From: Halobacteria archaeon
Lineage (GTDB): Archaea > Halobacteriota > Methanoliparia > Methanoliparales > Methanoliparaceae
Length of the DNA stretch: 11,539 nt
Direction of reading: 5' to 3'
NCBI GenBank assembly: GCA_013329575.1
Contig: DUJX01000097.1
Coordinates: 1 to 11,539, forward strand
Shown: positions 1 through 7,080 of the stretch, in pieces
Numbering within the stretch: position 1 is the first letter of the stretch
Layout: each line of letters starts with the position of its first letter
The notes under the pieces: generated by a model
What the model was told of the DNA's origin: nothing
Seen by the model: only the letters and a program-made list of their open reading frames with translations
The model's database searches: none
Made by a program: the position numbers and the translations under genes

Positions 1-686
1 ATATGGTACCCAATCTTAAAAAGATAACTAAGATATTAAAGATCGGTATACCGGCATCGATAGGTTATGGCGGATCATCCCTCGGATTTTTTTTCCTTAT
101 GTATATTATCGCTATGGTACCAAACGCCACGACAGCACTGGCAGCGTACGGTATTGGTGATAGGCTGATGTACATGATTTTAATTATCTCCCTTGGTATC
201 GCAGCAGCATCTTCTACTCTCGTGGGAGAAGCACTGGGCGAAAACTCGATAGAAAAAGCAAAAAAGGTTGTAAGAAAGGCTCTTACCACAGCTTTCATAA
301 TAACTACACTATTTGTAATCGTTACAGCCATTTTTAGGACTGAATTGATCGGTTTATTCTTGCATAATGAGGATGTTATACTCGAAGGATCGTTATACAT
401 AATTATTTTCTCGATTGGAATGCCTTTTTTCGCTATTTTTAACATTGTTGATGGTGTATTTGCAGGAAGCGGGCATAACATCCCGACGATGATATGTGAG
501 ATAATGCGATTGATGCTATTAAGGATACCTTTGAGTTATATCTTGGGTATATCTTTAGGACTAGGATCTAAAGGCATATGGATAAGTATGACTATAAGTA
601 ATATCATAGCAGCGTTGTTAGGATTGGCTCTTTTATCGAGTGATATATGGAAGAATAGAGTGATAGATGTCCCAACAGCAACATAA
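1..686 (+). CDS. MATE-family multidrug/toxin efflux transporter, C-terminal half (5' end outside window)
   Basis: The 227 residues visible from the first in-window Met correspond to the second half of a MATE (multi antimicrobial extrusion) transporter; full members are about 450 residues with 12 membrane helices. About six hydrophobic segments are seen, roughly at residues 17-37, 50-75, 93-112, 130-155, 165-185 and 190-213. The Gly-rich start (IGIPASIGYGGSS-like, near residues 14-26), the ALAAYGIGDR segment and the VGEALGEN loop are typical of the start of the second six-helix bundle. The family exports cationic drugs or metabolites in exchange for Na+ or H+; the substrate here cannot be told. 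The Met at position 3 is probably internal and the frame enters from the left edge. The TAA stop at 684-686 opens an inverted repeat. The gene converges on endonuclease IV. Confidence 0.85.
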   Translation, partial: MVPNLKKITKILKIGIPASIGYGGSSLGFFFLMYIIAMVPNATTALAAYGIGDRLMYMILIISLGIAAASSTLVGEALGENSIEKAKKVVRKALTTAFIITTLFVIVTAIFRTELIGLFLHNEDVILEGSLYIIIFSIGMPFFAIFNIVDGVFAGSGHNIPTMICEIMRLMLLRIPLSYILGISLGLGSKGIWISMTISNIIAALLGLALLSSDIWKNRVIDVPTAT

Positions 687-714
687 TCATCTTTACGTGT
701 TATAAAGATGATTA
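684..714. terminator. Perfect 12-bp inverted repeat at the MATE stop codon
   Basis: Positions 684-695 are the exact reverse complement of 703-714, leaving a 7-nt loop (696-702). It begins on the stop codon of the MATE gene. No T-run follows, so it is not a bacterial-type intrinsic terminator. It may protect the 3' end of the transcript or help end transcription between convergent genes. The structure is seen directly; the role is inferred. Confidence 0.5.
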
Positions 715-727
715 ATCCGATCATCCG

Positions 728-761
728 ATTGTAATTATTATCATATCTGCATAATTACAAT
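728..761. terminator. Perfect 11-bp inverted repeat at the endonuclease IV stop codon
   Basis: Positions 728-738 are the exact reverse complement of 751-761, with a 12-nt loop. The right arm covers the minus-strand stop codon of endonuclease IV (755-757). It mirrors the hairpin on the MATE stop, so each convergent gene ends in its own stem-loop, with only 13 bases between them. A 3'-end or termination element is the likely role. Confidence 0.45.
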
Positions 762-1609
762 AATCTTACAAGACGTATATTTCCTAAATCATCTCTCCTC
801 TCATCAATAGGGGTTTCCAAGATAAAAGGTACTTTTGAGAGTCTATTATCTTTTAAAATTGCTTTAAATCCGTTTAAACCAATCATCCCGAGGCCTATAT
901 GTTCATGGATATCCTTTTTTGAGTTAAACTCCTCTTTTGAATCGTTTAGATGTATGATTTTGAGTTTATCCAATCCGATTGTGTTCTCTATCTCTTCTAA
1001 AATATTTGATACATTCTGATCCGTTCGGATATCGTACCCTGCTGTGAACGCATGACACGTATCGAGACAGAATCCAATCCTTTTCTCGTCGGATACTCTG
1101 TCTATGACATAACCGATCTCATCAAATCTCCCTCCCACATCGTTCTTGTATCCTGATGTATTCTCCAATAATAGTACTACTTCGTTATCTACCTCGGTTA
1201 AAGACTCGTTTATGGCATCTATCACACGTTCAATACCCGATCTTTCACCAGAACCGAGATGACTGCCCAGATGAGTTACGAGATACGGAACGTTTAAAAC
1301 GTTACATCGTGCAAGTTCGATCTTGAGAGATTCTATCGACCGTGTATACAGGTCTTTTTTTGGCGATGCCAGGTTTGGAAGGTATGGCATATGAACGACC
1401 GATGGATAGATCTCATGTGCAATCATCTTTTCTTTAAACTTCCTGACTTCATCCATATTTAGTTCTTTCATCCTCCAACTTCTGGGGTTTCTGGAAAATA
1501 TTTGAAAAGTGTTACAACCTATACTAACGGCTCTGTCTACTGCCTTATCTATCGACCCTGCTATAGAGACATGAGTACCTACTCTTAATGTATCTTTATC
1601 TGTTATCAT
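755..1609 (-). CDS. nfo: Endonuclease IV (AP endonuclease, deoxyribonuclease IV)
   Basis: This base-excision repair enzyme cuts DNA 5' of abasic sites and removes 3'-blocking groups, using a trinuclear zinc centre in a TIM barrel. It is 284 residues long against 285 in E. coli. All nine metal ligands are present and shifted by exactly +4 from the E. coli numbering: His73, His113, Glu149, Asp183, His186, His220, Asp233, His235 and Glu265, in motifs VVHMPYL, THLGSH, LLENT, LDTCH, IHLNDSK, KKDIHEH and LETP. The start GTHVSIAGS is also typical. The ATG at 1609-1607 overlaps the upstream gene's TGA as ATGA, which implies translational coupling. It is the second gene of a two-gene minus-strand unit. 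Nothing suggests loss of activity. Confidence 0.96.
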   Translation of the reverse strand: MITDKDTLRVGTHVSIAGSIDKAVDRAVSIGCNTFQIFSRNPRSWRMKELNMDEVRKFKEKMIAHEIYPSVVHMPYLPNLASPKKDLYTRSIESLKIELARCNVLNVPYLVTHLGSHLGSGERSGIERVIDAINESLTEVDNEVVLLLENTSGYKNDVGGRFDEIGYVIDRVSDEKRIGFCLDTCHAFTAGYDIRTDQNVSNILEEIENTIGLDKLKIIHLNDSKEEFNSKKDIHEHIGLGMIGLNGFKAILKDNRLSKVPFILETPIDERRDDLGNIRLVRLL

Positions 1610-2547
1610 AAATCGACCGGTATACCTAATATCTCTCTCTCTCCATTATATACATCCTTTGCAATGAATGAACATCCTATCGAGGCGATCTCTCCTGTAC
1701 TTATGATATTACCATGGCCATGGATTAACTCTTTTATCTCGTTAGTCACCTTCTCATTCAACGATAGTTCACCACATAGAAAGATATCTGTATCAGGCAA
1801 TAATACAGTCATTGCTGCGATCTCCATCGATATTAAAAGCGATAGAGATTTCGTAATCCATTCATCTTTACGATCCGGTTGTTCTCGATCTAACAATCTA
1901 ATAAAAGATTCTTTCATGACTCCGCCATTATTGAATCCGTCTCCTGCCGATATAATACGATTATCTATCTGTCTTATCGTTTCAAGATCTATCGGACCTT
2001 GATATAACCCTGGAGAGAATACACATGCATCCAGGCCACCTATTATCCTTCCATCCTTTATGCATACCGATACTGTATTTGCCCCTATATCGCAGAGTAT
2101 AAAACTCTCCACATTAAATTTTTTAAGAATATAATAACAGGCGCCTATCTTCTCAGGACTTGCATGATGAGAAAAGACCTTTAAACGAGTATCTATATTG
2201 CTCTCTCGATGGATTCCAGGCAAGACGATCGTGGGGATATCACTATCATAAAAAAGATCAAATATCTTCGTCCCACCACCGATAAATTTTCCAGCACCGC
2301 CATAATCCATTAATCCTCTATTTTTAACGGTTTTTATCTTTTTAATCGTAGTTATACCGTCGCCCATAGAATATGTCAATGCTGCTAATTTTATCTGATT
2401 TACATCCAAATTTAGATACTTTTTTATGTAGTATCTTAGATTTTCGAAAGATATTTTAGATGCATCATTCCTATCTATTGCAAAAGATATCTCATTTGAT
2501 GAGGAGATACGAATGGCCCTTGTCCCATGATCAATGCCGATAAACAT
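1606..2547 (-). CDS. Methanogenesis marker protein 12 (UPF0285-type, ASKHA-like fold)
   Basis: The 313-residue protein opens with MFIGIDHGTRAIR, a phosphate-1-like motif of the acetate kinase/sugar kinase/Hsc70/actin superfamily. It carries a second nucleotide-binding-like motif at residues 152-165 (CDIGANTVSV...KDG). Family-typical segments are GGGTKIFD (90-97), VLPGIHR (108-114), SHHASPEKIG (126-135) and GPIDLETIRQID (184-195). From recall this matches methanogenesis marker protein 12, found almost only in methanogens and their anaerobic methane- or alkane-oxidising relatives; its reaction is not known. It probably binds ATP or a phosphorylated ligand (inference). It is first in the minus-strand unit, sharing ATGA with endonuclease IV, and diverges from kptA across 51 bp. 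The gene is the best lineage clue in the window. Confidence 0.85.
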   Translation of the reverse strand: MFIGIDHGTRAIRISSSNEISFAIDRNDASKISFENLRYYIKKYLNLDVNQIKLAALTYSMGDGITTIKKIKTVKNRGLMDYGGAGKFIGGGTKIFDLFYDSDIPTIVLPGIHRESNIDTRLKVFSHHASPEKIGACYYILKKFNVESFILCDIGANTVSVCIKDGRIIGGLDACVFSPGLYQGPIDLETIRQIDNRIISAGDGFNNGGVMKESFIRLLDREQPDRKDEWITKSLSLLISMEIAAMTVLLPDTDIFLCGELSLNEKVTNEIKELIHGHGNIISTGEIASIGCSFIAKDVYNGEREILGIPVDL

Positions 2548-2598
2548 AACAATCTTAGGTATAATCTATAACTGAATATAAAAATATAAGGTGATAAA
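2548..2598. promoter_or_regulatory. Divergent promoter region between marker protein 12 and kptA
   Basis: This 51-bp gap separates two divergent starts. An A/T-only stretch at about 2574-2588 is a good minus-strand TATA box, lying 27-40 bases from the ATG at 2547 and predicting a very short leader. A TATAATC-like stretch at 2560-2566 could serve kptA. For kptA an AGGTGAT Shine-Dalgarno at 2589-2595 sits three bases before the ATG. The TATA calls are by eye and unproven; the ribosome binding site is clear. Confidence 0.4.
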
Positions 2599-3288
2599 AT
2601 GGATGGAGAAAAAAATTCAAAATATTCAAAAACTGATCAAAAGACGGATGAAGATGAGTTAAGAGATCCTATAAATTGGTGCAACAAGGATGGATATTAT
2701 CGAGGTAGGAACTGTCCCATCTGTAATGCAAAAGGTGGTTTTGTTTTAGGCGGAGAAAAGACATACAAACTTGGAAAGATCGTATCTGGTGCTTTACGAC
2801 ATTTTCCAAAAGAGTTTAATATAGACGTGGATGACCACGGGTGGACGGATATAAACGATCTTTTTAAAGTATTGAGAAAAAAATATAATTGGCTAAAGAT
2901 GAGACATCTGATCGGTTTGATTAAATCCGATGAGAAAGAGAGATACGAGTTAAAAGGCACAAAAGTAAGGGCGAGATACGGCCACTCGATAATGGTAAAC
3001 CTAGACGATTATCCTGAAAACGATCAGCCGGTACTTTATTACGGCACGAGTGAGGAAGAAGCCGGAATCATATTATCCGTCGGTCTAAAACCGATAAGAC
3101 AAAGATACGTACATCTAAGCAAGACTTATGAAAAAGCATTAGAAGCAGCATCTATTCATACTGATAGACCGATAATACTTAAGATTGATGCAAAACGTGC
3201 CCAGTCCGATGGCACTAAGATACTATCTGCCACGAAAGATATAGCATTGGCTGATAAAATTCTTCCTGAATATATCTCAAAAATATGA
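2599..3288 (+). CDS. kptA: RNA 2'-phosphotransferase (Tpt1/KptA family)
   Basis: The family transfers an internal RNA 2'-phosphate to NAD+, giving ADP-ribose 1'',2''-cyclic phosphate, nicotinamide and a 2'-OH. In eukaryotes this finishes tRNA splicing; the archaeal role is less clear. It is 229 residues long. After a charged tail (1-24) comes an archaeal-type zinc-binding segment with Cys28, Cys39 and Cys42. The RNA-binding half carries LRH (Arg67-His68) and RARYGHS (124-130, Arg124 catalytic by family). The NAD-binding half has LYYGTS (147-151) and a VHLS motif (171-174), with Arg167/Arg169 as candidates for the last catalytic arginine. Two departures: Asp31 where archaeal relatives usually have a zinc-ligand His, and YGT for the usual HGT. 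The start is supported by AGGTGAT. It is likely monocistronic or read with pckA downstream. Confidence 0.9.
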   Translation: MDGEKNSKYSKTDQKTDEDELRDPINWCNKDGYYRGRNCPICNAKGGFVLGGEKTYKLGKIVSGALRHFPKEFNIDVDDHGWTDINDLFKVLRKKYNWLKMRHLIGLIKSDEKERYELKGTKVRARYGHSIMVNLDDYPENDQPVLYYGTSEEEAGIILSVGLKPIRQRYVHLSKTYEKALEAASIHTDRPIILKIDAKRAQSDGTKILSATKDIALADKILPEYISKI

Positions 3289-3396
3289 GTATTATAATAT
3301 ATATTTATAAAAGCGAGATTCTTACCATTGATCATGATTATTTAATCGATATTAAAAACAATAAACTTAAATAATAAAACAAAAAAGTTTTTTGAG
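3289..3396 (+). promoter_or_regulatory. Intergenic region with candidate promoter for PEP carboxykinase
   Basis: The 108-bp spacer is almost all A/T. A TTTATAAAAG stretch at 3304-3313 is a credible archaeal TATA box and would place a start of transcription near 3335-3340. A short inverted repeat (3341-3346 with 3351-3356, 4-nt loop) follows at about that place and could be an operator or a 5' stem. No strong Shine-Dalgarno precedes the ATG at 3397. All calls are by eye. Confidence 0.35.
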
Positions 3397-4995
3397 ATGG
3401 TACTAGATTTAAAATTGTTTGAAACGACTGCTAATAATATAAGAGAAAAAGCGATAAAAGAGAATAGATTGTTGCATAATCCTTCTGATGCAACACTAAG
3501 AGATCTTGTCTTGAAAGAAAAAGATGTAAGAGTAACTAAATATGGAAACATAGTCGCAATGAGCGAGCCATCTTCTAGATCGGAGATGTTTACTAAAATT
3601 TCAGTGGATTATACTTTTGGTGACGAGGAACTCAAACTTTTGGAAAATTGTGAGAAACAGTTATCAAAAGAGAGACTAGTATCTATAGACCGGATCGTAG
3701 GAGAGAGAGATAGCGGTATTACCGTCAGATTAACCGTTCCTGAAAAATTTGCCCATGTTGCATTTGGTGGGGGGAATCTGTTTTACCCGGTAGACGAGAT
3801 TGAAGAACCCACATATGAGATCATAATGTTCTCGGATAAAGAATTTGAAAAGAACAAGAAGAGAACTCTCTCAAAGAAGGATATAACGATAAGATTGGCA
3901 ATGCTCGACGATGGACGGGTTATCAAGATCGTAAGAAACAGCAATTATATAGGAGAATACAAAAAAGGCGTCTTTGCATGCGAAGATTGGAATGCCAAAA
4001 GAAGAGGAGGAATATTTCTTCATGCAGGATGTAGAGAAGATCATTTACAATCTGCTGACGGGGATTACAATACGGTAAGATCTTTATTCGTTGCTCTTAG
4101 CGCAAACGGTAAGACAACTACCGCATCTAAGATATTAGCACGAAAGAGTGGTGAAGTCTCGTGGCTTGTTCAAGATGATGGGGGTACTCTCATGCCGGAT
4201 GGATCGTTCCACGGATTTGAGGGCGGTGGCGTATTCGTAAAGACAGAAGGAGTCGATGCAGGAAACCAGACAGAGATCTTTTATGGATTATTAAAGGAGA
4301 ACACCCTATGTGAGAACGTCTATGTAGATGATGACGGCGATATGGATTTCTATAATTACGAGATAACATCTAATGGTAGAGCAGTAATATGCAGGCGGGA
4401 TTTTATGCATGCGTCTCGACATATCTCCGTCGATCGTATAGACAATCTCGTACTGATCACGAGAGGTGCGATCATTCCTGCGATATCCAAGATGAACTTA
4501 GAAGAGGCTATGGCAATGATGGTTCTCGGATTATCGATAGAATCTTCGGCAGGAAATCCAGAAAAGGCTGGATCTGTAAGAAGCGTGTTTTTTTATGACC
4601 CGTTTATGTCAGGTGATAAAGGAGAACATGCAAACAGGCTGTATGATATCCTATCTAACCTGCCCCACGTGAATTATTATCTTTTGAACACGGGGGGGAT
4701 TGGGATGGGCGAAAGATACAAGGACATATCTCTTAATCATACAATGAGCATATTAGATTCGCTTATTCGCGGCGGTCTGACGAATTGGATACAGTCTCCT
4801 GCTGGTTTTAAAGTTCCAACATCTGTACGTGGCGTAGATCCGATATATTTCCATCCAGAAAGACTTTTCTCTGTAAGCGAGTTTAGAAAAAGGGTTAATA
4901 GTCTAAATAAACTTAGGTCAGAGAAGCTTGATGCGATAGACGGGTTGAACCCTAAAATAAAGAACGTTTTCAAGAACAAGGATAGTATTATTTAA
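3397..4995 (+). CDS. pckA: Phosphoenolpyruvate carboxykinase (ATP type), divergent archaeal form
   Basis: The enzyme interconverts oxaloacetate + ATP with PEP + CO2 + ADP at the gluconeogenic/anaplerotic node in the cytoplasm. Length (532 residues) fits the ATP family (E. coli 540). Overall similarity looks low but key sites align by eye: PSSRSEMFTK (Arg61, like Arg65 of E. coli in GRSPKDK), YIGEYKKGVF (184-193; Lys189-Lys190, like Lys212-Lys213), His209 (like His232 of the MHCSA segment), the P-loop SANGKTTT (235-242), DDGGT (Asp260-Asp261), GFEGGGVFVKT (273-283) and Arg328 (like Arg333). The later LITRGAIIPAISKM and YLLNTGGIG match the VIFLTADAFGVLPPVS and YLVNTGWNG segments. Start ATG 3397 has only a weak ribosome site. 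It lies 82 bp before the Etf-Hdr cluster and may be separately transcribed. Confidence 0.82.
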   Translation: MVLDLKLFETTANNIREKAIKENRLLHNPSDATLRDLVLKEKDVRVTKYGNIVAMSEPSSRSEMFTKISVDYTFGDEELKLLENCEKQLSKERLVSIDRIVGERDSGITVRLTVPEKFAHVAFGGGNLFYPVDEIEEPTYEIIMFSDKEFEKNKKRTLSKKDITIRLAMLDDGRVIKIVRNSNYIGEYKKGVFACEDWNAKRRGGIFLHAGCREDHLQSADGDYNTVRSLFVALSANGKTTTASKILARKSGEVSWLVQDDGGTLMPDGSFHGFEGGGVFVKTEGVDAGNQTEIFYGLLKENTLCENVYVDDDGDMDFYNYEITSNGRAVICRRDFMHASRHISVDRIDNLVLITRGAIIPAISKMNLEEAMAMMVLGLSIESSAGNPEKAGSVRSVFFYDPFMSGDKGEHANRLYDILSNLPHVNYYLLNTGGIGMGERYKDISLNHTMSILDSLIRGGLTNWIQSPAGFKVPTSVRGVDPIYFHPERLFSVSEFRKRVNSLNKLRSEKLDAIDGLNPKIKNVFKNKDSII

Positions 4996-5077
4996 TGGTA
5001 AGGTTTTTATCAAGTAAGAATTTTAAATGTAATAAGTAAAGTACGTTCTATGATTTGATGATTGAGAGCTGATAAAG
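4996..5077 (+). promoter_or_regulatory. Candidate promoter/leader of the Etf-Hdr operon
   Basis: The 82-bp gap ahead of the HdrD-like gene contains two TATA-like stretches, TTTTTATC at 5004-5011 and TTTTAAAT at 5021-5028. The second would give a start of transcription near 5050. No strong Shine-Dalgarno is seen before the tandem ATGATG at 5078. There is no clear hairpin after the pckA stop, so read-through from pckA is possible. Confidence 0.35.
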
Positions 5078-6265
5078 ATGATGGAAGTCGAAGAGGCTAG
5101 CTTTGATAAACTTTATGATGTATATGCATGTATGCAATGCGGGAAATGCACCGGTAGCTGCGCGGTATCGTTAAGAACCAAACTTAATATTAGAGAGATG
5201 ATGAGAATCGCGATACTCGGCAATAATGATGATTTAAAAGAGCATGAAGAGATATGGGACTGTACAACTTGTGGAATATGTACAGTACGCTGTCCCAGAG
5301 ACCTAAAACCGTCAGAGGTTATTGTAGGATTAAGATCCGTGCTAGTAGAGGAAGGAGAGGTCCCGTCTACAATTCGAGATGCCCTCGAGAGCATAGGGAA
5401 TAATAACAATCCATGGGGAAGGCCAAAATCCAAAAGGGCAGATTGGATGAATGATTTGGGTGTAGAGGTTAAGAATCTTTCAGCCGGAGACGAGGCGGAG
5501 TATCTACTTTACATCGGATGCACAGCATCTTATGATACGCGGATACAGAAGATAAGTAGGGCTGCAGTACGAGTTTTAACAAAATTAGGGGTGGATTTTG
5601 GTGTTTTAGGCGAAGAAGAGCCCTGTTGTGGCAGTGAGGCGAGAATGATGGGAGAATCAGGGCTATTTGAAATGCTCGTAGAGGATAACCTGAATCTCTT
5701 TAACGATTTTGGAATCTCTAAAATTATAACCTTATCGCCACATGCATATAATGCATTTAAAACGGATTATAAAGATTATAAAAAGAGGCTTGAAGAGGAA
5801 GGTATCGAGGTTCCTGATCTGGAATTAGATGTGGTACATTATACCCAGTTTTTAGCAGAGCAGATCGATGAAGGAAGGTTAACAAGCGATATGATGAACG
5901 AGTTTAACAAGACCGTAGTATATCATGATCCATGCTATCTCGGTAAGAGAAACAATATATTCGAGCCACCAAGACAGATACTAAGCATTATACCCGGTAT
6001 AAACCTAGTCGAGTTCGAAAGAAGAGAAGACCGCAGCTTATGCTGTGAAGGCGGCGGCGGAAAGATGTGGTCTGAAGGTACAGGAACTGGCGAGAGGAAC
6101 GCTGTTATACGAGCAAGAGATGCGGGTGCTTTAGGCGCAGAAGTAATTGCAGTTGCTTGCCCGTTTTGTATGTCTACCTTGGAAGACGGTAGATCAACAG
6201 CTGGGTACGAAGAGAGTATGGAAGTAAAAGATATATTTGAGATATTGGATGAAGTTTTAAAATGA
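5078..6265 (+). CDS. HdrD-like iron-sulfur protein (fused HdrC + HdrB domains) with one incomplete CCG domain
   Basis: Soluble 395-residue protein. An N-terminal HdrC-like domain holds two [4Fe-4S] motifs: Cys18/21/24/28 ([11 protein letters not shown]) and Cys62/65/68/72 (CTTCGICTVRCP). Two CCG domains follow. The second is complete: Cys286, Cys322-Cys323 and Cys361-x-x-Cys364, able to bind a non-cubane [4Fe-4S] cluster as in HdrB. The first has Cys148 and Cys183-Cys184, but the closing CPHC motif reads Ser220-Pro-His-Ala223, so it probably carries no such cluster. HdrD of methanogens reduces CoM-S-S-CoB using two non-cubane clusters, so this protein more likely relays electrons or acts on another partner. 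No membrane segment is seen. Neighbouring etfBA suggests it belongs to the ETF-linked (Fe-S)-oxidoreductase group. Start is the first of a tandem ATGATG. Confidence 0.85.
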   Translation: MMEVEEASFDKLYDVYACMQCGKCTGSCAVSLRTKLNIREMMRIAILGNNDDLKEHEEIWDCTTCGICTVRCPRDLKPSEVIVGLRSVLVEEGEVPSTIRDALESIGNNNNPWGRPKSKRADWMNDLGVEVKNLSAGDEAEYLLYIGCTASYDTRIQKISRAAVRVLTKLGVDFGVLGEEEPCCGSEARMMGESGLFEMLVEDNLNLFNDFGISKIITLSPHAYNAFKTDYKDYKKRLEEEGIEVPDLELDVVHYTQFLAEQIDEGRLTSDMMNEFNKTVVYHDPCYLGKRNNIFEPPRQILSIIPGINLVEFERREDRSLCCEGGGGKMWSEGTGTGERNAVIRARDAGALGAEVIAVACPFCMSTLEDGRSTAGYEESMEVKDIFEILDEVLK

Positions 6266-6276
6266 AGATTGAGAAG

Positions 6277-6299
6277 TAAAGAACCTGTGGGTTTTCAAA
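6277..6299 (+). repeat. Short element upstream of etfB, copy 1 (copy 2 at 10017-10039)
   Basis: This 23-base stretch matches 10017-10039 at 19 of 23 positions, without gaps. It sits directly before the etfB ribosome binding site. The centre can form a 4-bp stem (6282-6285 with 6290-6293, loop TGTG). The other copy forms a perfect 9-bp stem upstream of hdrB. Copies in front of two genes of one operon suggest a shared mRNA element, though A/T richness makes chance similarity possible. Confidence 0.4.
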
Positions 6300-6306
6300 A
6301 GGAGGT
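6297..6306 (+). promoter_or_regulatory. Strong Shine-Dalgarno for etfB
   Basis: AAAAGGAGGT ends six bases before the ATG at 6313. It is the strongest ribosome binding site in the window, fixes the etfB start, and suggests that EtfBA is translated at a high rate within the cluster. Confidence 0.8.
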
Positions 6307-6312
6307 AAAAAA

Positions 6313-7080
6313 ATGGATGTTATAGTATGTGTAAGAAAGGTTCCGGATACTGCAGAAGCAGATGTCATGGTCGAAAAAAGCGGCAAAGATATAGAGAAGA
6401 GTAGATTAACCTTTACCATAAACGAATGGGATAACTATGCAGTAGAAGAAGCAATACAGATGAAAGAAAAATATGGCGGGACCGTTACTGTTGTGACAGT
6501 AGGACAAAAGGATGTGGAAGACGTATTGAGGCGAAGCCTTGCAATGGGTGCAGATAAAGCCATACGTGTCGATATGGAGGATCCGGATGATGCATATACC
6601 CTTGCAAATATTCTGTGTGCCGTTATAAAAAACCAAAAATATGATCTCGTGTTATTTGGTGCACAATCAGGCGACTTCAATCGGGGTGTTACTGGAGCGA
6701 TGGTTGCGAGAATGCTCGGAATACCACACGCAACGATGGTTAATGGCATAGAGGTTTTAGATGGGAGTATTAAGGCTAGCAGAGAGCTTGAAGGGGGACT
6801 AAACGAGATTTATGAGATAAAATTGCCTGCTTTGCTTACAATACAGACAGGTATCAACGAGCCGAGATACGTATCTATCTCAGGTATACGTAAGGCAAGA
6901 CAAAAGCCATTAGAAGTATTAACTCCATCTGATGTTGGTGTTGGTTCTATAGAGCCAATGATTGTATTAGATAAGATGTATATGCCGCCACCAGGAAAAC
7001 TGGCCGAATTTATTGCCGGATCACCAGAGGAGGCAGCAGCAAAACTTGCATCTATACTAAAAGGAAAGGGGGTATTATAA
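6313..7080 (+). CDS. etfB: Electron transfer flavoprotein, beta subunit
   Basis: EtfB with EtfA forms a soluble flavoprotein that carries electrons between dehydrogenases and acceptors; bifurcating types hold a second FAD in EtfB. The 255-residue length is typical. Family motifs in order: CVRKVPDT (6-13), INEWDNYAVEEA (36-47), LRRSLAMGADKAI (72-84), LVLFGAQSGDFNRG (112-125), SRELEGGLNE (156-165) and GINEPRYVSISGIRKA (180-195). The GAQSGDFNRG loop replaces the more usual GxQAxDGDTGQ nucleotide-binding loop, so whether AMP or FAD sits there cannot be decided by eye. A strong Shine-Dalgarno marks the start. The stop at 7078-7080 directly abuts the etfA ATG, so the subunits are co-translated. The Hdr neighbours point to an Hdr-type partner rather than the membrane ETF:quinone oxidoreductase. 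Confidence 0.94.
   Translation: MDVIVCVRKVPDTAEADVMVEKSGKDIEKSRLTFTINEWDNYAVEEAIQMKEKYGGTVTVVTVGQKDVEDVLRRSLAMGADKAIRVDMEDPDDAYTLANILCAVIKNQKYDLVLFGAQSGDFNRGVTGAMVARMLGIPHATMVNGIEVLDGSIKASRELEGGLNEIYEIKLPALLTIQTGINEPRYVSISGIRKARQKPLEVLTPSDVGVGSIEPMIVLDKMYMPPPGKLAEFIAGSPEEAAAKLASILKGKGVL

Noticed and set aside
65..481. 138-codon minus-strand open frame across the MATE gene
   Set aside because: It is the complement of a clear membrane protein frame, with no ribosome site and no recognisable domain.
3380..3394. Inverted repeat of six A and six T before pckA
   Set aside because: The loop would be a single base, so no hairpin can form; it is low-complexity A/T sequence.
4389..4598. Small open frame inside pckA on the plus strand
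   Set aside because: It lies wholly within the well-supported PEP carboxykinase frame, has no ribosome binding site and resembles no family.
5054..5085. C/D-box sRNA-like motifs (TGATGA, CTGA, TGATG) before the HdrD-like gene
   Set aside because: The distances between boxes are too short for a guide, and the last motif is the tandem ATGATG start region.
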